Shown piece after piece: positions 47,770 to 60,807 of a DNA stretch of 64,000 bases. Origin of the DNA: Neocallimastix lanati (nom. inval.) (taxonomy: Eukaryota > Neocallimastigomycota > Neocallimastigomycetes > Neocallimastigales > Neocallimastigaceae). Position numbers and translations under genes: made by a program. Position 1 is the first letter of the stretch; every line of letters begins with the position of its first letter. The stretch spans positions 223,501 through 287,500 of the forward strand of contig JACVTC010000167.1 in assembly GCA_016946835.1 (NCBI GenBank), written 5' to 3'. The notes beneath the pieces are model-generated. The model had not been told where the DNA came from. It did not search any database and saw nothing but the letters and a program-made list of their open reading frames with translations.

Positions 47770-48430
47770 TATAACAAAATATTATAATAAATATAATAAC
47801 ACTCAAAAAAAAACAAAAATTATTTTATTTTTTATTTATTTTTTTTTTTTTTTTTTTTTTTTTTTCTTTTATTATAATTATTTTATTAATTATATTTATT
47901 ATAATACTATAAGCCGCAAGGGTTGATATAGTATTAATATTAAAAAAAGTTTTATTAAAAAATTAAGTTTTATTAGCTAAACAAAATTAAAATAAAAAAC
48001 ACAAAGAAAAGAATATTTGTTAATAAGAATTTTACTCATATTTATATTTTTTTCAAAAGTTAAAGTTATTAAAAAATAAAAATAAAAGTTTCTAAAAAGT
48101 TCTTAAAAATCGAAAAATTTAGAAAAAATAGAAAACAATAGAATTAAGAATTTAATAGAATAAATTTTAATTAATTAAACACAAGAATTATCAAGAAATT
48201 CTAGTAATTTCTTGAACTATAAAGAATCTTCTAGATATTTTTTAGAATAAAACTATAAAATAATAATAAATGTGAATCGAACCCTAAGTAGTTTGATTCA
48301 TGGTATTAGTTACTAACAACTATACCAGAAATAATATTTTTTAAATTTAATTATTTGTTTTAAAACTTTATTGAAAAATAATACTAAATATTAAAATAAT
48401 AAAATAATTGTAATTATTGATTCTGTTATA
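47770..48430 (-). repeat. 5' LTR of C1
   Basis: 661 bases. Copy of 41559-42216 that differs visibly only in poly-T length. Contains the second copy of the tRNA-like hairpins (48272-48328). Confidence 0.9.
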
Positions 48431-48435
48431 ATAAT

Positions 48436-48665
48436 AATATATATAAAATTTATAAACTTATTAAAAATATCATAAAACTATTACTAATAACTAATTCTGT
48501 ATTTTTAAATTATTAATATTTGTTTATAAAAATTAATAATATAAATTCAAGTTAAATATTTAATCTATATAAATTCCTAATTAATAATTTTTGGTCTTAT
48601 TTAAAAATAATTAAATTATTTTTTATAATTAAAATTTCTTCAAAGTCCAATATCTCGTCTCCTAG
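48436..48665 (+). repeat. Repeat X, copy 2, right half
   Basis: Continues the sequence interrupted at 41553 and matches 40430-40665 of copy 1. Confidence 0.6.
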
Positions 48666-48889
48666 TTGTCTAATAGGGTTAAATCTAACATATGTTATAG
48701 TTCTTAGTCGTAGCTTTCTAATGAATATAATTTTAGCGGGAATATCAATGTATTATTTCCATTCTTTGTCCTGTTATCGTTATTCTTCTTCAAGTTATTT
48801 TTGACAATTTCTTAAGGGTTAAGTTAAATTAAATTATCTTTAATAAATGAGTCCAAACCCTTTGGTTTCTAATTATTTAATTTTAAACT

Positions 48890-49522
48890 ACTAAGAGGGA
48901 ACGTTCTCCCTTAAATTCCAATAACGTTCCTGAGAAGAAGAAATATTTTGTCGATGCTGCCAAAAGAAAAGAGTTTTCTTTAGATGCTGGAACGTAAATT
49001 AGGAAAGTCAAAGTGAATACGGTTAGTAAAAGCGATATTTTCCAAAAAGGTGAAGACGAGAAAGATAAGGTAGAAGAAGTTGATTTATCTAAAAGGAAAA
49101 TATTAAAACCTAAAGCTAGAAAGAATTTAAAGACAACTATTTTTAAGGAGAGCAATAAAATTAATAATTCTTCTCAAAATTTAAATATTAATAATAATCA
49201 TGTAATTAATGATAGTAAACTAAATAAAGATGTAGAAATTAAAAATTATATTGATAAAAATAAGTATAAAATTTATAAATAAAATAATATGTTTGATGAT
49301 AAAAATATTGGTGTCAATAATAAAAATAAAATTATTGATAATATTAAAAGTAATAAAAAATTTAAATCAAGAAATGATAATAATGTTTCTACTAAATTAA
49401 ACAATAATATTAATGAGGATAAAAACAATTATATTGAAAATCTTAATCACTACATGAAAATAAAAATTATGTTGAAAAAGCGTCACCTGACATTCAGCCA
49501 GATAACCAAAATAGAATTTTAA
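48890..49522 (+). pseudogene. Basic Asn/Lys-rich ORF remnants (retroelement linker?)
   Basis: Three consecutive plus-strand open pieces: one ending VDAAKRKEFSLDAGT near 48998, one at 49013-49282 (VSKSDIFQKGEDEKDKVEEV) and one at 49289-49522 (NKKFKSRNDNNVSTKLNNN). Composition resembles the Gag-Pol or copia linkers elsewhere in the window, but there is no domain. It is probably the decayed 5' part of whichever element owned repeat X. The identity is a guess. Confidence 0.3.
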
Positions 49523-50009
49523 TAATAAAACAATTAAGAGTAATTATATTTTTAAAAATAAACAATAAAATAAACAAATAAACAAATAATACATTAATTA
49601 TTATAAACAAAGAATTCAAAATAAAAGAGAAAATTGTTTAAGTTATTTATTTTTAATTAAGTAGAGAAATTAATTAACACTAATATTTTATTATTTTAAA
49701 AATTAAAATAGAATTAAAGTATAATTGAGTTTTTAGAATTTAATTAAATTTTTTGATTTAAATTTCAATTTTTAATTTATTAATTTGTTATTGAGTAGTT
49801 TAGATGTTATTTAAGTTTTATAATAATTTTAAGAATTCCAATCTGTATCACGATTTATTAATTTTCTTGTCATTTTTGTTACATGGATAAACACTTTAAC
49901 TTATACTTCTTAGAAAAGTATAAGTTTCATTATATAATGAAACAACGTTATAATACTTTCCATTTCTTTTGAAGTACCATTGACTTTTAGAACTATACAT
50001 TTAGAATTT
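49523..50009. other. Unassigned AT-rich spacer
   Basis: No gene recognised. 49840-50005 has higher complexity and a small hairpin (ACTTATACTTCTTAG / AAAAGTATAAGTT) but no known motif. Confidence 0.4.
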
Positions 50010-52330
50010 TTAGTTATGGAATAATATTTGGTGCCATATTCCATTTGTCATCTTCTTCTAAGTTATAGTCATCTTGAACTCGAATATTACCAATTAAGAC
50101 TTGGTATAATGAAATCTATGGAAAAGTCGAGTTTTATAAACAATAATTATTTATATATACGAAGTCTTTTTATTTTTAAATTTTTTTTAAAAAATTAATT
50201 ACAATTATCGATAATTATTTTACAATGAATTTTTTCTTTTTATAATAATTTTTATAATTAAACTATTTAATTTAACTATGGGAAATATAATATCTTTATT
50301 TATAAAAATATAATAAGAATTATTTTAAAAAATCATAATAATAAATAAAATAATCATAATGTATATTTTAAGAATTAAGAATGAATTTATCTTAATAATA
50401 TGACTAAAATAAGCTATTATTAAAATTAAAGTAAGCTAAATTAAGTTAAAACTATAAACAAAGTTCAATATAAACAAATAAAGGAATATATTACTAATTA
50501 TTTGCTTTAATAATAATAAATAAAATTTATTACAAAGGGTTATAATAATAAAAATAAAAATAAAAATTCACATTGAATTATGTTTTTATTTTCATTCCTT
50601 AACATTTAAATGGTACATTTCTTGAATATTTTTTTTAATAAAATAATATATTTTAATAACTTTAGAAAATTTTATTTATTTTAATATTCTAAATTTCAAT
50701 TCTAATAATATTAATCTAAAAAAATAGTTATTTGATTGGTCTAAATTTAATAAAAATTTAATAATACAAATTTAATAATAAAAATATAATATACCATTAA
50801 AATATTAAATATAAAATATTACAACATTAAATAAAAATAATAATACATATATCAAATTTATTTTTAAATAATTTTATAACTATTTTAGTGTTGTAATATT
50901 TATTATTTAAATTAATAACTATAATATTTTATCTTTAATAATAATTTCTGATTTCATTTATTTATATGTTCCGTAATATATATGATATGGGCTCAGATTC
51001 ACACAGTATTCTAAAAACAATATTAAATAGTATAAATATAGAAAAAAGAAATGAAATTGAAAGTGAAGAAGAATATTGGTTAAGAAAATTTTATTACTCA
51101 CGATAAATGGATCAAAGAAGCAATTAATAATATAGAAACAGCTAACAAACTATGGGAAGACCGTCCGAAAACAAATTAAAAAAGGACGATATTTTGTTAT
51201 AAACTTTGTGATTTCTTGTAAAAGTATTTAACAGACGAAAACTGGACCGTTTCTATACTGGACCCTTAAAAATTGTTAAACAATAATTAAATATTGTGAC
51301 TGTATGTGATCCTATCACCGGTGAAATAGCAAATAGGAATATGCACTTAAAAAAACGTATCACTGAAGACTTCGTTACAATCCTGTTAACACTTCTATAT
51401 GTTTTGATTTTTATTTGGTACATTTATCCTAACTGGGATTGTCTTTGAGAGACTATATATATTCCTTTTTTATTTTTTTTTTTGTTGTATGGTTTCTCCA
51501 TTCTTTTAGGATGAGAGGTCGTTTTTCCGAGTAGCTACAGCGACAACTTGTGTATTGGCTTCCGGGACTAATGTTTTGAGTTCGGGGTTTGATTTCACCT
51601 GTTAGTATATCATGTATTATATTCCACTTATTGCCTTTTTCTAAATTATAAGCGTCTTGAATTCGAATATTACCAATTACGACTGGGTATAACGAAGTCT
51701 ATGGAAAAGTCGAGTTGTAAAAACAATAATTATTTATATATATATACAAAGTTTTTTTTTCATTTTTAAATTTTTTTTAAAAATTTAATTACAATTATTA
51801 ATAATTATTTTACAATGAAAAATTACTTCTTTTTATAATAATTTTTATAATTAAACAATTTAATTTAAATATCGGAAATATAATATCTTTATTTATAAAA
51901 ATATAAGAATTATTTTTAAAAATCATAATAATTAATAAAATAATCATAATGTATATTTTAAGAATTAAGTAAACTAAATTAAGTTAAAACTATAAACAAA
52001 GTTCAATATAAACAAATAAAGGAATATATTACTAATTATTAGCTTTAATAATAATAAATAAAATTTATTACAAAGGGTTATAATAATAAAAATACAAATA
52101 AAAATTCACATTTTATTATATTTTTATTTTCATTCCTTAACATCTAAATGGTACATTACTTGTAGATTTTTTTTAATAAAATAATATATTATAATATCTT
52201 TAGAAAATTTTATTATTCTAATATTCTAATCTAAAATAATAGTTATTTGATTGGTCTAAATTTATTAATAAAAATTTAATAATAAAAATATAATAATAGA
52301 AATATAATAATAAAAATTTAATAATAAATA
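50010..52330 (+). mobile_element. Decayed gypsy element D (G1-related), plus strand
   Basis: Two direct repeats (about 50010-50790 and 51600-52330) share long blocks such as ATATTACCAATTA, TATGGAAAAGTCGAGTT and TAGTTATTTGATTGGTC. Between them lies only an integrase tail remnant and a G-rich segment before the second LTR (TTCGGGGTTTGATTTCACC, then TGTTAGTATATC). LTR divergence is visible throughout, so it is old. Confidence 0.65.
51000..51395 (+). pseudogene. Integrase C-terminal remnant in element D
   Basis: Broken plus-strand frames read NIETANKLWEDRPKTN, then KTGPFLYW and LKIVKQ-LNIVTVCDPITGE followed by NRNMHLKKRI. This parallels the G1 tail (GPLKVIKK, VTLADPNSG, NRNVHLKNIV). Several stops and at least two frame changes rule out function. 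Confidence 0.65.
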
Positions 52331-52350
52331 AATGATATTATTTTTTTATA

Positions 52351-52560
52351 TATAATTTATTAATATTCAATTGTAAAAACAATTTTTTATAGTTCTTTTC
52401 TAATAAAGTATATTATTATTTCTTTTGAAATAGTTATTTAATAATATTTAATTAAAAATATATATATATTTATTTATGATTGTATAGAATATCTTAAAAA
52501 TCTATCGCTTTATTTTGAAAAATTTAATCGCCACATTACGAAATGCACGATTGAGAAAAG
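52351..52560 (+). repeat. Direct repeat R, copy 1 (left end of the MULE plus flank)
   Basis: About 210 bases, from TATAATTTATTAATATTCAA to CGATTGAGAAAAG, repeated in the same orientation at 62786-62993 with few differences. Its last 32 bases start with CGCCACATT, the outer end of the MULE inverted repeat. Confidence 0.8.
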
Positions 52561-52568
52561 GGGGTGTG

Positions 52569-52610
52569 CATTTCGAAAATTTTTATTACAAAAATTTGTA
52601 TTTCGTTGTA
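52569..52610 (+). repeat. Left terminal inverted repeat core of the MULE
   Basis: Starts CATTTCGAAAATTTTTATTA. Pairs with 62611-62652. Confidence 0.8.
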
Positions 52611-53300
52611 TGGCTTAAATATTTTTAATTTTAAGCCACTTAATTTTATTAAAATTTTAATGAATAATAATTAATTAAATAAACCAAAAAATTTTCAAAC
52701 ATGTAATCTTACGTGGGGCGTATATCTAATTGTATCATGATTTTGTGTCTTTTTTCTACAATTTTTAAAAAGCCATATATTCACAATATGGCGTGAATAA
52801 TAATTGTGGTGATATTTTATGACGTAAATTTATAAGCCACCAAGAATTTGGTGAAATTCAACTGGACGAAATTCAACTTTTGGCGAAATACAACACTTCA
52901 ATAAATAATAATTAGGTTAGGTATTTCTATTTAACATTAAAAAATAAAATAAAAATACGAAATAAGAAAACTTTTTTTTTAAACATTGAAAAATAAAATA
53001 AAAATAATAAGAAAACTTTTTTTTTAAACATTAAAAAATAAAATAAAAAAAAATAAAAATTTTATTTCTTAAGCAATAAAAAATAAAAAAATAAAATAAA
53101 ATAAAAAAAAAAAGAAAAAAAAATAAATAAATAAAATATTAAATAAAGAAATAATATATAATTAATAATTAAATAATTATTAAAATAATTATATAATTAA
53201 TTAAAAAAAAGGTTTATTATTTTAAATATTAAAAAAAAAAGTTTCAAAGCATTTAAAAGTATATTTATTAAAATATTTTATTGAAGAATTTTAATTATCA

Positions 53301-54736
53301 ATGGAAGACAATATAGAAATTGAAATAAGTGAAACAAATCGAGGAAATGAACAAATTATTATTAATAAAAAACACAAATTTAATTTTTCATTTCAAAGGA
53401 AAGATAAATCAAAATTTTATAGATGCACTGAATATAAGACTTTAAATAAATGTAAATCTTTGATTATTTTAAATGATAAAAAGGAGATTTTAAAATATGA
53501 AAGTTTACATAACCATTTCGAAAAAGAAATTGATGTGTCTATATCAGTAGCAAAACATAAAATTAAGGAAAAAATTAGGAAAAATTCAATTCCTATGGAT
53601 ATAAATCCTAAACATATATTTAATGCCGTTTCTCAAGAAATGGGACTTATATGTCCCGAATATAGTACAATTAGATCCCAAATAATAAGAAATATAAATA
53701 AACAATTTCCTCCAAACATAAAAAGTTTTGATGATATTCTCATTGAATCAAAATATTATAAAACAAAAAGAAATGAAAATTTTATGATATTTAAAAGTAC
53801 TGATCTAATAATCTTTCAATCACCATTCCAAGCATATTTATTTTCAAATTATCAAAAAATATATTTGCGGACGGTACATTTTATGCAGCACCGAAATTTA
53901 GTTATCAGTTATTTATAACAAGAACTTATGTTGCGGAATTTAATATGTTTTAAACTACTTCCATTTCTATATTAAAAAATAAAAAACAATCTACATATGA
54001 AACATTATTTAAAGAAATAAAAAAAAATGCAAATAAATTTAGGAGTAATACATTAATTACTACAATTAATTTTCATTGTGATTTTGAACAAGGTATATCT
54101 AATGCCGCAAAAAAAGTTTTTCCCAATATAATTATTAAATATTGTGTTTGGCATTACAAAAGAACATTAGAAAAACAAAAAAATATATTATGTTATCATG
54201 AAGTGAAGAATAATAATGATGTATATATTTATTATAAAGCTATTTTGAACTTACCGTTTATAAACCCTAACTATATATTTGATATTTATATTATAATAAA
54301 AAGAATTTGACAAAAAAAAAAGTATAATAATTTTCTACAATTTTTAGAACATTTTAATAAAAATTATTTAATTAAGTATAATGTTAATAATTGGAATTAT
54401 TATGAAAATATAGAGCATTTAACAAACAATTCATCAGAATCTTATAATAGCTACTTAAATAATATATTTCCAAATAAACCTTTATTTTATAAATTAATAT
54501 ATATATTAAAAGAAGAAGAAAACTTATCTTATAATGATTACCAAAGGAGAACAAAAGGAACTTGGAAAAAAAAGCAAAAAATATTTAGTGCAACTAATGA
54601 AATTAAAATTTTAATTGAAAATTACAAAAGTAAGGAAATAAATTTATTTTATAATGGATGCAACAGAAATCAATTAGTTAAATTATGGAAAGATTGTTTA
54701 ATTGATTTAAATGATATAAATATTAATTTAAAATAA
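53301..54736 (+). pseudogene. FLYWCH + MULE transposase, frameshifted
   Basis: MULE transposases cut and paste elements using a DDE domain. The start is MEDNIEIEISETNRGNEQII. A FLYWCH-like zinc-binding region follows (FSFQRKDKSKFYRC, CKSLIILND, ESLHNHFEKE). The DDE part begins after a one-base frame change near 53862 (FADGTFYAAPKFSYQLFITR), then has a TAA at 53953, the HCDFEQGISNAAKKVFPN segment carrying the second Asp, the CVWHYKRTLEK motif, a TGA near 54308 and a tail ending at TAA 54734. The order of domains is preserved and only a frameshift and two stops are evident, so decay is modest. Confidence 0.8.
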
Positions 54737-54801
54737 ATAATCTTAATTTAAAAAAATACTAGAAAAATACAAATTTATTTATTTTAAAATTATATTTATA
54801 A

Positions 54802-54806
54802 TCGTT
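54802..54806. other. Target-site duplication of G2 (left)
   Basis: TCGTT, repeated at 60803-60807 just beyond the 3' LTR. Confidence 0.85.
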
Positions 54807-54912
54807 TGTAAAGATGTGATTATCCCAATCACATTTTAAATTAAAAATTTTTTAATAAAATAAAATTTATTGTATTTTGTTATTGTAATCTATTTTAGTA
54901 TTTTCTTTTACA
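54807..54912 (+). repeat. 5' LTR of G2, internally deleted
   Basis: Starts TGTAAAGATGTGATTATCCC and ends TTTTCTTTTACA like the 3' LTR. The join is at the repeated AAAATTTTT, suggesting deletion by short homology. Confidence 0.85.
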
Positions 54913-55422
54913 ATAACAATTACCTTTTATTTTACAAAATACGTTGTAATAACAGAATCCGCAAGCTGAAGATTTTTTTGGTCTACCGCCAGTCAAGAGT
55001 TTTTATTCAGAGCTACCATTTTGGAATCAATAATTGGACTGTAATCGAGGGCCACAATTCAGGGCTTAAATGAACATTGTATCTAGTAATACAGACTAAA
55101 ACAAGTGAAAAAACTCCTTCTAATAACCAGAAAAAATATAATTCTTCAAAATTAAGCCATTTATAAAAAATTAGTTTACTCGACCGTCACCATACATAAT
55201 TGGATAGAGACCTGGTCGACTTTACTGATATAATTATAAAGTTATTAATTTTGAGGAAGCAAAATAAAAAATAAATAAATAAATAAATATTAAATTTTCT
55301 TAAATTGGAAAACTTAGAAAGACTCTTTGAAACATTATCCTTGGAAGAGATAATGGAGAATCACGAAGAAAATGATGTGAAAATGCGACCTTGAGAGATT
55401 ACTTACAAGGGCAGAACTAGCA

Positions 55423-58400
55423 ATGGAATCTCGACCAAATCAATTTAATAACGATGCAGCAAGAGTAAGATTCCTAATGTCTTACATGCTTGGGAAACCT
55501 TTGGAATGGGTCTCTTGCTTGCGTAGGAATAATAGCCCATTACTTAACTCATACGATGACTTCGTGAAAGAGTTAAAATCAAACTTCGGTGATTATACCA
55601 GCGAATCCATTGTTGCCAATAGTAAGCTGTGTAGTATTTATCAGAAGAAGAATGGGCACGTATTTGAATATATTTCAGAATTCCAAAGGATCGCTCAGTA
55701 CTCTGACTTTAATGAAAGTGCAAAAATATATATGTTCATTAGAGGATTAAAACAACCATTAAGAGAGAAACTTGCTTTAATCGATCCAAATCCTAGATCT
55801 CTTGATAGGTTAACTATTACAGTATTAAATATAGAAAGCTTAATCAGAAGAAACGAAAAGGTAGAATTTTTTAGTAATACTGTTGCGCATAACGACCCAA
55901 TGGACATCGACCTTTACCGTATAAAAAGAGGTCCCAACGAGAGGAAATATACTTACCGTCCAATAAAGTATAGAGAAGAAAAGAGAGATTATTCTGAAGA
56001 AAAAAAGAAGGGCGTTTGTTTTCTATGTAAACAACCAGGACACCTTAAATTCAATTGTCCAAATAGGATTAAGCCCAAAAATTTAAGGTTAATTATGAAG
56101 GGAAAGGATACCGATGATAGTGTTATGGGTAACTTTTCAAATATGCGTAGAATAAGAAGACTTACTGAACAAGAAGAACTTGTAATGATGAGAGAAGTTA
56201 CTTGTGAAGACAAAAATCAACAAAAAACAAATATTTTAGATTTTTTTATCAAGACTAATGTGATTGAAGAAAGCAAGGTTAAGGTTCTTATTGACTCTGG
56301 CTCCGACTTAAATTTTATCCATCCGGAGGTCGTAAAGAAACTTGGTATTAAGACAGAAAGGATCAATAAGTCTTTTAGCGTTTCAGGACTTGGATATGGA
56401 ATCTCTAATGTCACTAAAGAAACTGAAAAATGTATTCTACGTTATAAGAATCATTTAGAAATTATTCAATTTTATGTTCTCCGAATCCCAGATGTAGATG
56501 TGATTCTAGGACTACCTTGGATTGATAAGCACAGTCCAAGTAATTTCCATGATGCTAAGAAAATCGCTTTTAGTTCTGGTTTTTGTGCTCGCCATTGTAA
56601 TAATGGAAAAAGAAGAAGAAGCAAAAGAAAAAGGACTACTAAGAGGAATAAGCTGGCTTTCCTTGAACAAGAACTTAAAGTAACTGATGAAGAAAAAAGG
56701 GAAGAACCATCCTGTTCAAGATCCACTTTAAAATATTATTCTGACTCCGAATCCGAACCCGAACCATATTTCAAAGGACGAGTTGTTCGAACTATAAATG
56801 ATGAATCCGATAGCGATTATGATTTAGATGATAATTTTATGTACGATAGTATTAGTGAAAGTGAATTAGAAAAAAGTTTAGAATGTGAAAATGATAGTGA
56901 TAGTATAGTTAAAAATGACTCATGTAATAATATTAATTCATGTAATAATATTAATGTTTCATGTAAAAAATTTAAATCTTGCAACGAAAATGAAAATTTA
57001 AATAAAAATCAAAATTCGGTCTCCGTACCAATCATCTATTTAGATTATAAAGAAGTGTTTAATGAAAAAAATTGTAGTGTGTTACCTCCACATAGAGTAT
57101 ATGATTGTGAGATAAATTTAAAAAATAATTCAATTTTATTTTATGGTCCTTTGTATCCTTTGACGGAATTAGAGCGTGAAGAATTAAAGAAACAATTAAA
57201 GGAATTATTAGATAAAGGATTCATTAGAAAGTCCACTTCTCCTGCTGGTGCTCCAGTTCTATTTGTTAGAAAAAAAGATGGTACATTAAGTTTAGTTATT
57301 GATTATAGAAAGTTAAATGAAATGACGATACGTAATTCATATCCTTTACCTTTAATTAGTGAACTACTTGATAGAGTTAAAGGTGCTAAAATATTTATGA
57401 AACTAGATTTAAAATCTGCATATAATCTAGTCCGTATTAAAGAAGGGGATGAATATAAAACTGCCTTTAGAACCAGATATGGGCATTTTGAATTGCTACT
57501 TTTCAGCACTTTACCAATGATGTTCTCAGTGATTATTTAGATGATTTTGTCATTTCTCATATTGATGATATTCTTATCTTTTCCAATAATATCGAAGAGC
57601 ATCACATACATGTTCAAAAGGTATTAAAAAGATTACTTGAAAATAATTTAGTTGTAAAATTGGAAAAATGTGAATTTGATAAATCGGAAACCACTTTCCT
57701 TGGCTATGTAATTTCGAAAGATGGATTAAAAATGGATAATGAAAAAGTTAAAGCAATTTTAGAATGGCCTTCTCCAATAAACGTTAAGGAAGTCCAATCG
57801 TTCATTGGTCTTTGCAATTATTATCGTCTTTTCATAAAAGATTTTGCTAAAATCGCAAATCCTATTCACAAACTCACTAGAAAAAATGTTGAATTTGTTT
57901 GGGGTAAAGATCAACAAGACGCTTTCGATAAATTAAAGCATTTATTTACTTCTGCTCCTATCTTAAGAAATCCTGACAGCGATAAACCTTTTATAGTTGA
58001 AACTGATGCTAGTAACTTTGCTGTTGGAGCTGTATTATCTCAAGAATTTGAAGGTAAATTACATCCCGTTGCATTTCTCTCGAAAAGTTTAACTAAATGT
58101 CAGAGGAATTACCAAATTTATGATAAAGAGTTGTTAGCAATCAAATTAGCACTTGAGGAATGGCGACATTACTTAGAAGGTGCTCGACATCAATTTATCG
58201 TTTATACTGATCATAAAAATCTTACTTTCCCTAGAAAACCAGAAATGCTCTCTCAACGACAAATTCGTTGGTACGAATTTTTATCTAGATTTGATTTTAA
58301 GCTTATTTATCGTGCTGGAAAGAAGTCTGGTAAACCTGATTTACTCTCAAGAAGAAGTGATCATTTATTCGCCAATTTACGAACTGTGTCAAAATGTTGT

Positions 58401-59969
58401 TTAACAATTAGTAAAAAATCTGGTGATTCTCTCATTAATTCTATATTGTCTTCATTAAATTCGGATGAATTATTTTGTAAAATTAAAACTTATTTAAGCA
58501 ACAATTCCTCATCTTCGCCTCCTATTAATAATATAAATAAAGTAAAAATTGATGAGGAAGGATTTTTACTTTTTGATAATTTGATTTATGTTCCTGAATC
58601 ATTAAGAACGAGGATTCTTGAACTTCATCATGATTCAGTTTCTGCTGGTCACTTTGGTATTAAAAAGACGTCCGAACTTATTTCCCGTAATTTTTGGTGG
58701 TCAAAATTATTCAATGATGTTTCTAGGGTTGTTAGGTCTTGCGAGATTTGTTGTAAAAACAACATCCCCCGTCATAAACCATACGGTCTACTTTCACCCC
58801 TTTCTACACCGAATAAACCGTGGTCTGAATTATCTATGGACTTTATTGTTGATCTGCCAAAGTCTAAAGATCTTACTTGTATTATGGTTGTTGTAGATCG
58901 TTTAACTAAAATGGCACATTTTATTCCCTTTCGCTGTCTTCCTACTGCTGCCATTGCCGCTGATGCTTTTCTTTCTACTATTTTTCGTTTGCATGGCTTA
59001 CCGGAATCTATTATTTCTGATAGAGGTTCTCAGTTTACTTCTGCGTTTTGGAACAGACTATGTAGCCTTTATGACATTGAACATTCTCTTTCTACTGCTA
59101 ATCATCCTCAAACAGATGGTCAAACGGAGAGGGTGAACGCGATATTGGAACAATATCTCCGTTGCTTCATCAATGAAAGACAAAACAATTGGGCTGATCT
59201 TTTACCATTTGCTGAGTTCTCATATAATAGCTCTATACAGCAATCAATTAATCAAACACCATTTTTTGCAAATTATGGATTTAATCCTAAAGCTCATCCA
59301 GAAATTCCATCTAATAAAAGACCTAGTAGGGCGGAAAAACGTGTAATTGAGATTAATGAAAATATAAATTTTTTAAAAGAGAATTTACAAAGAGCAAAAG
59401 AAACTTATAAGAAATATGCTGATCAAAAAAGAATGGATCCTCCTAAATTCGAAATTGGTGATAAAGTTTGGTTACTTAAAGGAATTAACGAAAAAAATAA
59501 GAAAAAGAAGCTTTCTAATCAAATGGCTGGTCCCTTTAAAATTAGTAAGAAAATAAGTGATATAGCTTATGAACTTAATCTTCCGAAGGGAATGCGTTGC
59601 CATCCAGTTTTTCATGTTTCATTACTCGAACCTTACAATGAAAACGAATTTAAAGATAGGAGAAATTGCAAAAGAAAAAATATACGTTTAACAACTGATT
59701 ATGAAGAAAGAATTCCGGAAAGAATTAACTACATGAAAAGACGTAATGGAAAAAACTTTTACCTTGTTTCTAGGAAAGGTCGTGATATTGTCGAAAACAG
59801 TTGGATTGAAGAAAGTCAAATCCCTGATCCACAGTTAATTCAAGAATATCAAAAAAGATGCAGAAAAAGAAAACAACCAACTGATACTGAAGAATCCGTT
59901 GAGCCGGAATATTATGTCAGGCATAAGTATCAACCTTTTACGATAGATATACCTTCGAGAAAACTTTGA
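55423..59969 (+). pseudogene. G2 gag-pol broken by a short deletion in RT
   Basis: Part 1 (55423-57540): Gag ([20 protein letters not shown]), zinc knuckle [14 protein letters not shown] (about 199-212), retropepsin [15 protein letters not shown], an acidic DSESEPEP linker and the RT fingers ([20 protein letters not shown]). At about 57495 the text jumps from GHFE to [10 protein letters not shown], so the conserved PFG-x2-NAP segment is missing. An estimated 34 bases are lost and the frame shifts. Part 2 (reading from about 57495, open 57660-59969): catalytic HIDDILIFSN, RNase H (VETDASNFAVGAVL, TDHKNLTF), the integrase finger (HHDSVSAGHFG, CEICCKNN), the DDE core (SMDFIVDLPK, ISDRGSQFTS, DGQTERVNAILEQYLR) and a chromodomain-like end (YLVSRKGRDIVENSWIEESQ). 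Apart from this lesion the protein looks intact. Confidence 0.88.
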
Positions 59970-60000
59970 TCTCGCAGGAGCTCGTTTTAAGGAGGGAGAT

Positions 60001-60802
60001 TGTAAAGATGTGATTATCCCAATCACATTTTAAATTAAAAATTTTTCTTGTGTAATTCAAAAATGTAAATTATTCTTTGATTTATAAAATAATAAGCAAA
60101 GTAAATAAATCATATGAACTAAATTTTTGAATTATATTCTTTAAGCCACAAGATAAATTTTTAATGTAATAATTTTTATAAAATTTAATTCTGAGAAAAT
60201 TATTGTTGTAAAATAATTTAAATGAATTAATTAAAGTTTAAAACAAAATAAATTAATAATTTATTTTGTGAAAATTAAGTATCAAAATTTAATCATGACT
60301 CCTTTTGTAAAATAATTTAAATTAATTAATTAAAGTTTAAAACAAAATAAATTAATAATTTATTTTGTGAAAATTAAGTTTCAAAATTTAATCATGACTC
60401 CTTTAACATTGTTTTTAAATCGAAAATAAATAAAGACTTTACTTATAATATTAAAATAATAAATAGATAATAAATGTACTTAATTTTAATTATTTAGTAT
60501 TTAGTTTAATTAATAATTATATTTTTCTAAATTTAGTTATAGTTTATAAATTTATTATTTAATAAAATTCATTAGGATAGTTTTATATTAAAATATATGT
60601 AATTTAAATAAAATAATATATTATCAATGTATTTAGGAAAAGTATAAATAGAAGATACTTTTCACATTTTTTCTCGATGTAATTGTTATTTTAACAAATA
60701 ACTATTAAATATTAATAAAATATATTTTTAATAAAAATTTTTTAATAAAATAAAATTTATTGTATCTTGTTATTGTAATCTATTTTAGTATTTTCTTTTA
60801 CA
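60001..60802 (+). repeat. 3' LTR of G2
   Basis: 802 bases, TGTAAAG...TTTTACA. Contains a tandem duplication of about 95 bases (about 60209-60303 and 60304-60400) and a TATA-like AGTATAAATAGAAGATAC near 60641. Confidence 0.9.
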
Positions 60803-60807
60803 TCGTT
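60803..60807. other. Target-site duplication of G2 (right)
   Basis: TCGTT, identical to 54802-54806. Confidence 0.85.

Larger units (their letters stand above)
41559..48430 (-). mobile_element. Intact chromovirus (Ty3/gypsy) C1
   Basis: LTRs at 41559-42216 and 47770-48430 are identical to the eye except for about 3 bases in a poly-T. They end in perfect inverted TATAACA/TGTTATA, and ATAAT flanks both sides (41554-41558, 48431-48435) as a 5-bp target duplication. One uninterrupted 1,442-residue gag-pol ORF and a purine tract (AAGGGAGAGAG, about 42218-42228) are present. It is the youngest and most complete element in the window. Confidence 0.92.
54807..60802 (+). mobile_element. Ty3/gypsy element G2, inserted in the MULE
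   Basis: The 5' LTR (54807-54912, only 106 bases), gag-pol with a small RT deletion, the PPT AAGGAGGGAGA (59989-59999) and a full 802-base 3' LTR (60001-60802) are flanked by a perfect TCGTT duplication. The 5' LTR keeps both ends of the 3' LTR but lacks about 700 internal bases, removing the promoter region. Confidence 0.9.
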
